64,000 bases of DNA from G963692885 sp964658655 (lineage in GTDB: Bacteria; Acidobacteriota; Terriglobia; Terriglobales; Acidobacteriaceae), in contig CAZZZL010000003.1 in NCBI GenBank assembly GCA_964658655.1, forward strand, positions 1-64,000, written 5' to 3'. A program made the position numbers and the translations under genes. The notes below the pieces were generated by a model that saw only the letters and a list, made by a program, of their open reading frames with translations, did not search any database and was not told the DNA's origin. Positions 42,266 through 50,797 of this stretch are shown in pieces. Numbering within the stretch: position 1 is the first letter of the stretch; each line of letters starts with the position of its first letter.

Positions 42266-44455
42266 CTAAGGCTTGACTTCTTCAAAAAATACAAGCTCTG
42301 ATGACTCCGGACTCGGCAGATTTACCTTCAAGCCGCTCGACTGAAGAGCTTCACCGTCTACAACATAGTCGGCCGATGTTCTGTCGTGAAATGTCACTTT
42401 ATACGATTTGTCAGGATTAAGTCCGCGTAAAAGGAACTCATGAGCAGGTTGTTGCAGACCGCTGCCTCTGAACGCAAAAAGTACACCATTGTGACGATTT
42501 CGAGTGACATACTCAATGCCATCCCAGTTTGATCCGTCAGGCCTTTGCGAGACGTGAAACAAGTCTGCATTGCGAATAAGCGGCCGTAAGCGTTCCTTGT
42601 ACAAGGCTATGGCGCTGGTGGTTGCGGCCCGCTGTTCATCAGTGAATGCGCGAGTATCCATCATCAAGGTAAACCAGCCCATCATGCCGCTGCGCAAGCC
42701 GTAGAGGAAGTTCTCCATTGAGGGTGCGGGCCACTTCTCAACATAGGTCTCAAGCATTGCGGGAGGAAGTACGTAGCTACTGTCATAGAAAGCGCGGCGG
42801 TTGGACAGCGGGTCGTAGGCGTCAGAGATAGAAAAGTAATCGCCGTGCGCTGCACTGCCGAAGTCGACCATCCGACCGCCGTCGTTGCATATCTCCAGTA
42901 AGAGGTGAGGATGCTCCCTGCTAAGACGGTCGTGTATCTCGTAGTAAGCACGAGTGGCATGGTAACTGACATCTGTCGAGTTGGATCCCTCGACAAAGGG
43001 AAAGCCCGAGTCGACATATTTTCTAAGCGTACCAGGGTCAGCGGGGGCGTGCGGATGGTCGGTTCTTTCGCAGCCCTGAGCGACCACATAGCCGTCGTGT
43101 TCGAGCATGTCCAGATGATCGGTCTGGATGATCGTATGTAACTTATTGTCAACCCAGCGATGCACGGCAGGATCGCCGATATCCATTGTTACACCCTTGA
43201 ATGGATCGAGAGGTTTGTAGTCGCCAGCTGGATCGGTAGTGAGCCAGTCGCGTGTTCGAGAGTCGCGCACGGAGATCGCCGCGTCACCAGTTTCGAAACC
43301 CGCCTGAGACCAGTCGAGCCACAAACCGAACCTGAGGCCATGCGCATGAGCATCAGCAGCAATAGGCGCCAGGCCAGCAGGGAACTTGGTCCTGTCCGGT
43401 GCCCAGTCGCCCACACCGCGGAACCAGCCGGCGTCTAAATGAAACATCTCAAATCCCAATGCCGCTGAATCCTGAATCATGGCGTGCGCCTGTTTCGCAT
43501 TAACTGCCATGCCGCTCCCCCAGCTGTTATTCACGACGAGCGGGTATTGCTGATCGCGGACAACTCGACTGTCATTCAAAACGGTACGCACCCATCGTCG
43601 AAGAATGTTTGCGGCATCATCCTCGTTGCCGTGAAATGCGCCGACAAAGACGGTGGGAGTGATGAATGATTCTCCGGGCGCAAGGTACGTCCTGAAAGGT
43701 CCAGGCACCGGATTCAAACCAGCAGTAACCTTTAGCCCGTTCGCATATCTGAGCAAATTTATCTCTGTGCGGCCGCTGAACTCGATTCCCATATACCATC
43801 CGATTTTGATATCCGGACGAAGTACCACCAGGTAAGGAATCATTTCTCGCTGTGCCGAGGCGGACGGATGCGCATAAGTGCTTGAGGTGCCTGTCCACTC
43901 AAAGCGGTTGTCGATTTGGGTGCGATGGACGCCCTCATTCGAGGGACCGCCAGCTCCCTTCTCTACCCACATCTGCTCAAGCGGGGCGCCATCCGGAATA
44001 AGCCAATTCATCTGGGCGCTTGGTTGCAACGAAATCCAGTAACCAACCTTACTCTGATTACGGATGCGGATGACATGCTCAATCGGGCCGCCCTGCTGTG
44101 TGCCGCGCACCTGCCACTCCCAGGAGACTTGGAGTAGCCGCTTACCATCCGAGGAGGATCCATCGTAGACAAATCGAACAGAGCGGGAACTGGCCAAGCT
44201 TGCATTCTTATTCCATTTCCATTTGAGTGCCTTTTCGTCAGAGCCGGATTGGATGGTTGCGATCAGCTCTTCTCCTGTCTCCTGCGTCCAGCAGGACGCT
44301 CGGTCAAGACATAACCGCGTCAGGCGAGGAGATGTTGCGCCTGCATCAACTGTAATTTCTGTTGCGCCTGATCGTAGAGTTGTGGCTGCGCCGGCAAATA
44401 AGAAGCCAGCACTTACGATACATAAGAGCAACAGCGGCTTGAAGGGTGGTTGCAA
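42266..44455 (-). CDS. Secreted GH36-type alpha-galactosidase
   Basis: 729 residues. A signal peptide is followed by an N-terminal beta-sandwich, then a TIM barrel with NNSWGSGMAVNAKQ and MFHLDAGWFRGVGDW. The candidate nucleophile aspartate is in DMLEHDGYVV and the acid/base in LEICNDGGRMVDFG. A C-terminal beta-sandwich (YKVTFHDRTSADYVVDG) ends it. GH36 and the related GH27/GH31-like families release alpha-linked galactose. The exact specificity is not readable from the sequence. It stands in a sugar-related area with the TonB receptor, but has no LacI-type operator of its own that I can see. Confidence 0.85.
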   Translation of the reverse strand: MQPPFKPLLLLCIVSAGFLFAGAATTLRSGATEITVDAGATSPRLTRLCLDRASCWTQETGEELIATIQSGSDEKALKWKWNKNASLASSRSVRFVYDGSSSDGKRLLQVSWEWQVRGTQQGGPIEHVIRIRNQSKVGYWISLQPSAQMNWLIPDGAPLEQMWVEKGAGGPSNEGVHRTQIDNRFEWTGTSSTYAHPSASAQREMIPYLVVLRPDIKIGWYMGIEFSGRTEINLLRYANGLKVTAGLNPVPGPFRTYLAPGESFITPTVFVGAFHGNEDDAANILRRWVRTVLNDSRVVRDQQYPLVVNNSWGSGMAVNAKQAHAMIQDSAALGFEMFHLDAGWFRGVGDWAPDRTKFPAGLAPIAADAHAHGLRFGLWLDWSQAGFETGDAAISVRDSRTRDWLTTDPAGDYKPLDPFKGVTMDIGDPAVHRWVDNKLHTIIQTDHLDMLEHDGYVVAQGCERTDHPHAPADPGTLRKYVDSGFPFVEGSNSTDVSYHATRAYYEIHDRLSREHPHLLLEICNDGGRMVDFGSAAHGDYFSISDAYDPLSNRRAFYDSSYVLPPAMLETYVEKWPAPSMENFLYGLRSGMMGWFTLMMDTRAFTDEQRAATTSAIALYKERLRPLIRNADLFHVSQRPDGSNWDGIEYVTRNRHNGVLFAFRGSGLQQPAHEFLLRGLNPDKSYKVTFHDRTSADYVVDGEALQSSGLKVNLPSPESSELVFFEEVKP

Positions 44456-44596
44456 GTTTTCGTCGATCCTGTAGATAGATACTAATGGTTAAGGATCGGT
44501 TGTGGTTTATTGCTGCAGGGAGAGCACCTACTTCCGTTCTGTAGAGAGCCACGGCTATCAAAACAAAAGGGATTTGCAACTCGCTTGACGCAATAG

Positions 44597-44635
44597 GAAA
44601 ATCCGGAGGAGGCCATAGGTAGCCCCATCCGGATT
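44597..44635 (-). terminator. Terminator-like hairpin after the beta-helix gene
   Basis: AAATCCGG (44598-44605) pairs with CCGGATTT (44628-44635). On the minus strand the hairpin runs into a short T-run. It lies about 110 bases after the stop at 44746. The interval also holds a second small palindrome CTAACG-AAG-CGTTAG (44663-44677). Confidence 0.4.
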
Positions 44636-44745
44636 TCAGTTAGGTAATATTTCATCACAAGCCTAACGAAGCGTTAGTTAAGCCAGAGGATCTGTGTAGA
44701 AACAGATAAGACGTGGTCATCAGCACCTATGCAATCCCAACTGCT

Positions 44746-46209
44746 CTATTTAGCGTGCAGAATGGCCCCCGGATCGGATGTGCCGGTCTGCGGACGCGGC
44801 TGACCGATCAGATCGACAGTCAGTCCACTAATGCCGACACCGGTGCCTACCGCTGGACTTCCAGGAATCAGGTGGTAGTTGGAGTCGACGATACCTTTTG
44901 TACCCTTCAATGAAACGTAGTCATGAACGACTTTAAAGAGGCTCGTTTGTGAATCAGGGCTATAGAGTACCTCCCCCGGGTTTTGCAGCACCAGGTTGTC
45001 TTCGAGGCTGACAGCAGGTGAGCCGGTCTGCGCGGTGAAAGCGCCAGCTGTCGAGCCCTTTGCACTTCCGCAATCGGCAACAGTATTGGCAAAAAATCCA
45101 ATCGTACCGCCTGAAGCGCCGTATCCAAGGCTGGCAATGCAGGCATAGTTGGGAAGACCGTCATTCGTGCCACCTGTGCCCACATGGTAGATAAGATTGT
45201 TGTAGGCGGTGACTGGACCCTTGGTGGCGTCGATAGTCGAGAAATTGATCCCATCGCACTCCTGGCCATGGATAATATTGTCATGCACGTTCAGGTCATA
45301 TTGCGGTGAGCCGGATGTGGAGTAGAACTGAACGCCACGGCAACTCTTATTGTTTGCGATTGTATTCCAGCCTACCTCGATATGGTTCGAGTTAGTGGTG
45401 GCGTAAAACGAATGGTAATACTTAGTCCCGCCCGCACCCGAGTTATGAAGATTATTGCCGAGGAATTGAATACGTTGCGATGTCTCTACTAAGACAACTC
45501 CCGATTCGCCGCTCCCATTTGGTACCTCAATATCATTGCCGACGATACGCCAGTCGGTTGATCCGACGATGGAAATGCCTTCATTGCCACCGCGGATGAC
45601 GAGGTTGGCCAGGACAATTCCGTTGAAATTGTCATTGTCGATGTCGGGATTACGGATGCCGTATTCCGGGCTCGAGGTATTACCGATGGTGACGGTGGCT
45701 CCCGGATAACCGATGAGAGCTACAGGTTCGGCGGCGGTGCAATGCTTTTCGACTGCGAGTGCTGCGTCGTAGTCATCCTGAGTGGTCTGTGAAACGCCGG
45801 CCTTTACATACACTGTGTCTCCGCAATTCGCGGTGGCGAATCCATGCAGAATGGTGGCGAAGGGTTCTGCAGCGCTTCCTGGCCCATTGTCCTTACCGCC
45901 CGCGGCGACGTAATAAAGTTTGCCTGTTGTCCGCACCGTGAATGGAAGTGCATTGGAAGAACCGACCGTTATGTTGCCGCTCTTTGTGGCCGGGACGATA
46001 AAGCTCAGCTTTGTTGCAGAAGACGCAACGGTTGTTGCAGTAACACCGTTCAACTTGGCCGGTGATGTTAAATTGCTCCCGTAGACTGTCACGACAGCGC
46101 CAGTCGGGCTGGAAGTCAGGTCTGTGTAGTCGATATGAGGGGTTGAAGTCTGCGCACTGGCCATCGCGCATGCCGAGACTAATAATGCGGGAATGATACG
46201 TATTCTCAT
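44746..46209 (-). CDS. Secreted IPT/TIG and right-handed parallel beta-helix protein
   Basis: 487 residues. A signal peptide (MRIRIIPALLVSACAMASAQ) is followed by an IPT/TIG Ig-like domain (VVTVYGSNLTSPAKLNGV) and then a long parallel beta-helix. This has repeated asparagine-rich turns such as HIEVGWNTIANNKSCRGVQF, DLNVHDNIIHGQECDGINF and TAYNNLIYHVG. Beta-helix proteins of this type are often polysaccharide lyases or epimerases. A close paralogue with the same domain order lies at 60080-61564, and the two bracket the polysaccharide cluster. The start at 46209 gives a clean signal; a longer frame to 46323 is rejected. Confidence 0.85.
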   Translation of the reverse strand: MRIRIIPALLVSACAMASAQTSTPHIDYTDLTSSPTGAVVTVYGSNLTSPAKLNGVTATTVASSATKLSFIVPATKSGNITVGSSNALPFTVRTTGKLYYVAAGGKDNGPGSAAEPFATILHGFATANCGDTVYVKAGVSQTTQDDYDAALAVEKHCTAAEPVALIGYPGATVTIGNTSSPEYGIRNPDIDNDNFNGIVLANLVIRGGNEGISIVGSTDWRIVGNDIEVPNGSGESGVVLVETSQRIQFLGNNLHNSGAGGTKYYHSFYATTNSNHIEVGWNTIANNKSCRGVQFYSTSGSPQYDLNVHDNIIHGQECDGINFSTIDATKGPVTAYNNLIYHVGTGGTNDGLPNYACIASLGYGASGGTIGFFANTVADCGSAKGSTAGAFTAQTGSPAVSLEDNLVLQNPGEVLYSPDSQTSLFKVVHDYVSLKGTKGIVDSNYHLIPGSPAVGTGVGISGLTVDLIGQPRPQTGTSDPGAILHAK

Positions 46210-46937
46210 TTGTAAACAAGCTCCATAAGACTGTTCGTTCCCGCATAAGTGCACGGGAACCGGGGGAGTTATGTCATGCCGAGCATCAAGGATGTTCGGC
46301 CGGAGCCAAGACAGTTTGGACATACTTACTCATCCGTGTCGTGGGCCGACACTGTATATGTTCAGCAAGTTTAAAACGAACACCAACATGAAAACTATCT
46401 ATGCTAAGTGCCTAAGTTGTCAAACCAACTTATGGAATATACGTGTAAGTGTTTTGGCTTAATGCCGAATGAACGAGGAGGGAAAGAGCACTTATTATCT
46501 GTAAGTCAAACAGAGGATGTAAATAAGTTATTGGCCCCGCTAGGAAGCAGGGTTCGAAAAGATCACCCTTGTCCAGTAAGTCATTGGTTAAGACGATTAC
46601 CGCCTGCGCGCCAGAGGATTGTGGCGCAAATGAACAGGGCACCGAGTAAAAAATTCATCTCCGGTCTATCCTGCATACCTGGGAATGAATTTGCCCCCAA
46701 GGGGGATGAGCAAGGCGGAAGCTGAGTCGTCGCGGATCGCGCTCGTTAAAGGACAACCCCGGCTGTGGGGGTGCTAACAGCGAGTGTGCAAAATTGTTCT
46801 CATGTAGACCCTGCCAGTGCACCTGCCCCGGGACAGTTCGCGCAAGGGAGTCTAATTCACAGGGAAAAGGGGCAAACAAGCGTTGGTCGGCTGCGTGCAA
46901 GTTCGCCTGCCGGGTGAACGATGTGAATCGACGAACA
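46210..46937. other. 728-base intergenic control region before the polysaccharide cluster
   Basis: No convincing gene; a 105-codon open frame at 46408 has no recognisable pattern. It holds the palindrome GTGTCG-TGGGC-CGACAC (46336-46352) and two weak sigma-54-like -24/-12 matches (46680-46694 and 46884-46898). It probably serves both the beta-helix gene and the cluster. Confidence 0.4.
46884..46898 (+). promoter_or_regulatory. Possible sigma-54 promoter of the polysaccharide operon
   Basis: GG and GC are separated by ten bases in TGGTCG-GCTG-CGTGC. A competing match, TGGGAA-TGAAT-TTGC at 46680-46694, has the better -12 part. The calls rest on spacing and on two sigma-54 activators nearby. 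Confidence 0.25.
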
Positions 46938-47861
46938 ATGAACGCGAAAACGCGACGGGCGAGAGTTTGTGTAATGATTCCTGCCTGCAACGAGGCTGAG
47001 GGTCTTCAAGCCCTTCGACGAAAGCTGGAAGATCTACACCTTACGCTTGGACAACGGTTCGAGATGGAGTATTGCATTGTTGACGATGGCAGCACGGATG
47101 CGACACCTGCAAACCTGTGTGACGCTACGCCCTCAAACGCCCGCTGCGTCGTGCTGTCACACGTTTGTAATTTTGGGCTTGGTGCTGCTTTCAGAACGGG
47201 CTTTGCACACGTGGATGCTGATGTCGTGTGCACAATAGACGCAGATTGCTCTTACTCGCCAAACGAGTTATTGAGCTTGATTGCACTAATTGAAGATGGC
47301 CATGCGGATATAGCAGTGGCGTCCCCGTATCACCCAGAGGGACGGGTCGATGGTGTGGAGAAGTGGAGATTGGCTATAAGTCTCCGCTGCTCTGCTCTCT
47401 ATCGAATGGCATTGCCATTAAAGCTTCATACTTATACAAGCATGTGCCGCGCATACAGGGGTTCCATACTCAGGTCAGTGCAATTTCCGAGTAATGGTTT
47501 TGTGTCGACAGTGGAGATACTTCTAAGTGCGGCCGGCCAAGGATACCGCATCGCTGAAGTACCGGCGACGCTGCGCCGACGCACCACCGGCGTAAGCAAG
47601 ATGCGAATGGTGCGAACGGTTCGTGCCCACCTGTCGCTGCTTGGACGTTGTGCCAAGGCGCGTCTTTCAAGCCAACGATATCCGGAATTGAAGGGACCCC
47701 GCAGCGAGGATGAGGCAAGGCTCCTCTCGGTGTTCGTAAGGAATGGTTTCGAGGAGCTTGTACCCGTGCTGGGTGTGCATGCCACCGATCGGACGCTGGC
47801 CGCCAAGATCGCCAGGGCGAAGACAGGCCTTCTCGAAATTCCAATGACAACTCAGGCTTAG
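46938..47861 (+). CDS. Family 2 glycosyltransferase (polyprenol-phosphate sugar synthase-like)
   Basis: 307 residues. A GT-A fold with VCVMIPACNEAEGLQAL at the N-terminus, YCIVDDGSTDATP, NFGLGAAFRTGF, and DADCSYSPNELLSL with the metal-binding DxD-type site. This arrangement is like dolichol/undecaprenyl-phosphate mannose synthases and processive cell-surface transferases. The C-terminal part is basic and lacks clear membrane helices. It is the first gene of the plus-strand polysaccharide operon 46938-50740. The ATG at 46938 lies inside a longer open frame whose upstream part does not look like protein. The donor sugar is unknown. Confidence 0.82.
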   Translation: MNAKTRRARVCVMIPACNEAEGLQALRRKLEDLHLTLGQRFEMEYCIVDDGSTDATPANLCDATPSNARCVVLSHVCNFGLGAAFRTGFAHVDADVVCTIDADCSYSPNELLSLIALIEDGHADIAVASPYHPEGRVDGVEKWRLAISLRCSALYRMALPLKLHTYTSMCRAYRGSILRSVQFPSNGFVSTVEILLSAAGQGYRIAEVPATLRRRTTGVSKMRMVRTVRAHLSLLGRCAKARLSSQRYPELKGPRSEDEARLLSVFVRNGFEELVPVLGVHATDRTLAAKIARAKTGLLEIPMTTQA

Positions 47862-47883
47862 GAGTAAGGCGAGGTTATGGCAG

Positions 47884-48627
47884 ATGCAGCATGAAAACAT
47901 TTGCGAGTGCGGCATTGCCGCAAACGTGGCGATGGGTGAAAACGTTGTGTTGGGCAGGAACATCACGATCGGTGAGGGCTGCGTTCTAGGGCACAATGTC
48001 GTAATCCACGACGACACAGTGATCGGAGCGCGGGTGCGCATCGATGACAACACGGTGATAGGTAAGTTGCCTATGCGCTCAGTTAATAGCGCGGTAACTC
48101 AGATCGTTGAACTTGAACCCTGCAGGATAGGCGACGACTGCATTATAGGGACGCTCAGCGTGATTTATAGGGGAGCCCAGGTAGGCCGCAAGGTGCTGAT
48201 TGCCGACCAGGCAAGTGTGCGAGAAATGACCTCTATAGGTGAAATGACAATAGTGGGTCGCGGCGTAGTTATCGAGAATAAAGTCAAGATTGGACGGCGT
48301 TCCAAAATAGAGACGAATGCCTACATCACGGCTCTTTCGGAAATTGGGGATGGATGCTTCATCGCGCCGGAGGTCTCATTTTCCAATGATCCCTTTCTAG
48401 GACGAACACGAGAAAGGTTCGCTCATCACAAGGGTGTAACCCTATTGAACGGTGCCCGGATAGGGGTTAATGCGACAATCCTGCCTGGCATTGAACTGGG
48501 CGAGGATTGCCTTGTCGGAGCCGGCTCTGTGGTTACTCGGAATGTTAGTCGGCGAAGTATCGTGTTTGGTGCGCCCGCTCGTCACCGCGGTATCGTGCCT
48601 GACAACCAGCTACTGGAGAACCAGTGA
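47884..48627 (+). CDS. Left-handed beta-helix (hexapeptide) acyltransferase
   Basis: 247 residues made of hexapeptide repeats: IGEGCVLGHNVVI, TVIGARVRIDDNTVIG, IGDDCIIGTLSVIYRGAQVG, VEIGDG-like stretches and IGVNATILPGIELGEDCLVGAGSVV near the C-terminus. This matches NDP-amino-sugar N-acetyltransferases (WlbB/WbpD class), where a histidine in HHKG accepts the proton. It likely acylates an amino sugar made by the pathway encoded around it. Its stop overlaps the start of the 2-epimerase gene by four bases (GTGA), so the two are translationally coupled. Confidence 0.85.
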   Translation: MQHENICECGIAANVAMGENVVLGRNITIGEGCVLGHNVVIHDDTVIGARVRIDDNTVIGKLPMRSVNSAVTQIVELEPCRIGDDCIIGTLSVIYRGAQVGRKVLIADQASVREMTSIGEMTIVGRGVVIENKVKIGRRSKIETNAYITALSEIGDGCFIAPEVSFSNDPFLGRTRERFAHHKGVTLLNGARIGVNATILPGIELGEDCLVGAGSVVTRNVSRRSIVFGAPARHRGIVPDNQLLENQ

Positions 48628-49742
48628 AAATCCTCTCCATCGTCGGAGCAAGACCTCAGTTTGTTAAAGTGGCCGTGCTGGATCGAGCGCTGGGTCACTA
48701 CGAGGGAAGTGCTGCAGGGCGCATTGATCATCGCCTTCTTCATACAGGCCAACACCATGACGCCGACCTCTCCGACGTGTTTTTCAAAGAGCTGTCGTTA
48801 CCTGAGCCGTATTTCTCGCTGGGGATTGGCAGCGGAAAACAGGGAATACAGACCGCGGCAATGATGGCAAGTATCGAGTCCAGCCTGGAGCACTGGCGAC
48901 CTGACGTTGTAGTGATATATGGAGATACAAATTCGACGCTAGCTGGTGCGCTCGTAGCCTCGAAGATGCATATACCGCTGGTGCACATCGAGGCTGGATT
49001 GAGAAGCTTCGATCGCAAAATGCCGGAAGAGATCAACCGGATCGTCAGTGATCACCTGAGCGATCTGCTGCTTTGCCCGACTTACACGGCATTAAAAAAT
49101 CTGGAGCATGAGGGCCGTCAATCTTTTGCGCAATACGTAGGCGATGTGATGCTGGATGCCGTGCAGTTTTATGCAAAGAAATGCGACGACCGGCTAATCG
49201 ATGAACTAAACCTTCAGGACACTCAGTATGCACTGGTAACTCTTCACCGGGCGGCCAATACCGATGACGCGGAGAGACTCCACGAGTTCGTCGAAGTGCT
49301 TACAGATATGCCGATCGATGTCGTTCTTCCCATGCACCCGAGACTAAGGAAGTGTCTTGGAGAAAGTAGGCTGGCCAGGCTGCAGCGGCTGAAACATGTG
49401 CACCTGATTGGACCCGCAAGCTACCTGGAGATGCTGTCCCTAGAGCAGCATGCCAGGCTGGTGATGACTGACTCCGGTGGCGTGCAGAAGGAGGCTTATT
49501 TTCTTGGGGCTCGTTGTCTCACACTGCGGGATGAAACGGAGTGGACGGAAACGCTGCACGACGATTGGAATCAACTGGTCGGGTTACACAAAGACCGGGT
49601 GCTGGCTGGTGTTGCGAGGATTCTGCAACGACCGAAGTGTTCCTGCCAGCAGCCCCCGAAGGTACTTGAGTCTTTTGGCGGTGGACGTGCAGGGAGTGAA
49701 TCAGCGAAAGCAATTCTTAAATTCAGCGCGGGGTATGCATGA
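48624..49742 (+). CDS. wecB: UDP-N-acetylglucosamine 2-epimerase (non-hydrolysing)
   Basis: 372 residues. The signature LSIVGARPQFVKVAVLDRAL opens the N-terminal Rossmann half. TGQHHDADLSDVFF, VVIYGDTNSTLAGALVASK and HIEAGLRSFDRKMPEEINRI follow, with DSGGVQKEAYFLG and LRDETEWTET in the C-terminal half. The enzyme turns UDP-GlcNAc into UDP-ManNAc. The start is a GTG overlapping the preceding stop, and its own stop overlaps the next ATG (ATGA), so three genes are tightly coupled. It feeds a polymer that contains ManNAc or a derivative. Confidence 0.92.
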   Translation: MKILSIVGARPQFVKVAVLDRALGHYEGSAAGRIDHRLLHTGQHHDADLSDVFFKELSLPEPYFSLGIGSGKQGIQTAAMMASIESSLEHWRPDVVVIYGDTNSTLAGALVASKMHIPLVHIEAGLRSFDRKMPEEINRIVSDHLSDLLLCPTYTALKNLEHEGRQSFAQYVGDVMLDAVQFYAKKCDDRLIDELNLQDTQYALVTLHRAANTDDAERLHEFVEVLTDMPIDVVLPMHPRLRKCLGESRLARLQRLKHVHLIGPASYLEMLSLEQHARLVMTDSGGVQKEAYFLGARCLTLRDETEWTETLHDDWNQLVGLHKDRVLAGVARILQRPKCSCQQPPKVLESFGGGRAGSESAKAILKFSAGYA

Positions 49743-50740
49743 AACGTGTCTTGATTACCGGAGCAGCGGGCTTTCTAGGTTCGCACCTCACAGATTTGAT
49801 GCTGGCCCAGGGTTGCGAAGTCGTTGGCCTCGACAACCTGAGCCATGGTTGCGTTGCAAATTTGCAGGATGCGATGAGTCATCCGAAGTTCCACTTTTGC
49901 GATGTGGACATAAGGGACGAGCATGCGCTTCGGGGTGTCGCAGACGGCGTTGACACCGTAGTCCACCTCGCAGCTTTGAAAATTCCTCGTTATGGTGGCG
50001 CACTTGAGACATTGATGGTGAACAGCGAAGGCACCATGCATGTCCTGAGACTTGCGGCAGCTCAAAAGGCACGGTTTGTGATTACGTCGACCTCGGATGT
50101 CTACGGTAAAAATCCCAATATTCCTTTCGCCGAGACGCATGATTCAGTGATTGGTCCTCCGACCGTAGCGCGATGGGCGTATGCCACAAGCAAGATGTTC
50201 GACGAACATCTTGTGATGGCGGCCGCGGACGAATGGGGTCTCAATGCTTCGATCATCCGCATCTTCGGTTCATATGGGCCGCGACAAAACCTGAGCTGGT
50301 GGGGGGGTCCTCAATCTGTATTTATCGATGCGGTGCTGAAGAATGAGATTATTCCGCTGCATGGAGACGGCATGCAGACGCGCAGCTTTACCTTTGTTCG
50401 CGATACTGTGCGTGGAATCCTTGCGGTCGTGAAAGCCGACCACATCAGCAAGGAGATCGTGAACATCGGATCGAATCGTGAGATCAGTATCGTCGGACTA
50501 GCGGAGATGGTGCATCGTCTTTGCGCAACAGGAAACCCGCTGCGGATCGAGCATACACCCTATGACGAGATTGCTGGCCGGAAGTATGAAGATGTACGGC
50601 GAAGAGTGCCGGATATTGAAAAGGCGAAGCAGCTCCTCGGATTCGAGGCATTGACACCGCTCGAAAGCGGGCTGCTCGAAACGATCGAATGGCAGCGCTC
50701 GGTTCGTGAAAACGAAGCTGCTGCCTTCCAGTTGGCTTAA
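49739..50740 (+). CDS. NAD-dependent NDP-sugar epimerase/dehydratase
   Basis: 333 residues of the extended SDR family. The NAD-binding GAAGFLGSH (GxxGxxG) is at the N-terminus, DNLSHG gives the nucleotide-sugar class, STSDVYGKNP holds the catalytic serine region and YATSK the Y-x-x-x-K pair. The C-terminal domain binds the nucleotide-sugar (GMQTRSFTFVRDTVRGI). The substrate could be UDP-Glc/GlcNAc or a GDP/dTDP sugar. It overlaps the upstream 2-epimerase by four bases. Nothing on the plus strand follows, so it ends this operon. Confidence 0.88.
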   Translation: MKRVLITGAAGFLGSHLTDLMLAQGCEVVGLDNLSHGCVANLQDAMSHPKFHFCDVDIRDEHALRGVADGVDTVVHLAALKIPRYGGALETLMVNSEGTMHVLRLAAAQKARFVITSTSDVYGKNPNIPFAETHDSVIGPPTVARWAYATSKMFDEHLVMAAADEWGLNASIIRIFGSYGPRQNLSWWGGPQSVFIDAVLKNEIIPLHGDGMQTRSFTFVRDTVRGILAVVKADHISKEIVNIGSNREISIVGLAEMVHRLCATGNPLRIEHTPYDEIAGRKYEDVRRRVPDIEKAKQLLGFEALTPLESGLLETIEWQRSVRENEAAAFQLA

Positions 50741-50797
50741 TGAAGTAAAGGCCTGGATCTGCTGAAAACAAGGTAAGGCAGATTCAGAGTCCGGTTG

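Noticed and set aside
46408..46725. A 105-codon frame before the polysaccharide cluster
   Set aside because: Its composition is not protein-like, no domain was seen, and it lies in a control region with palindromes.
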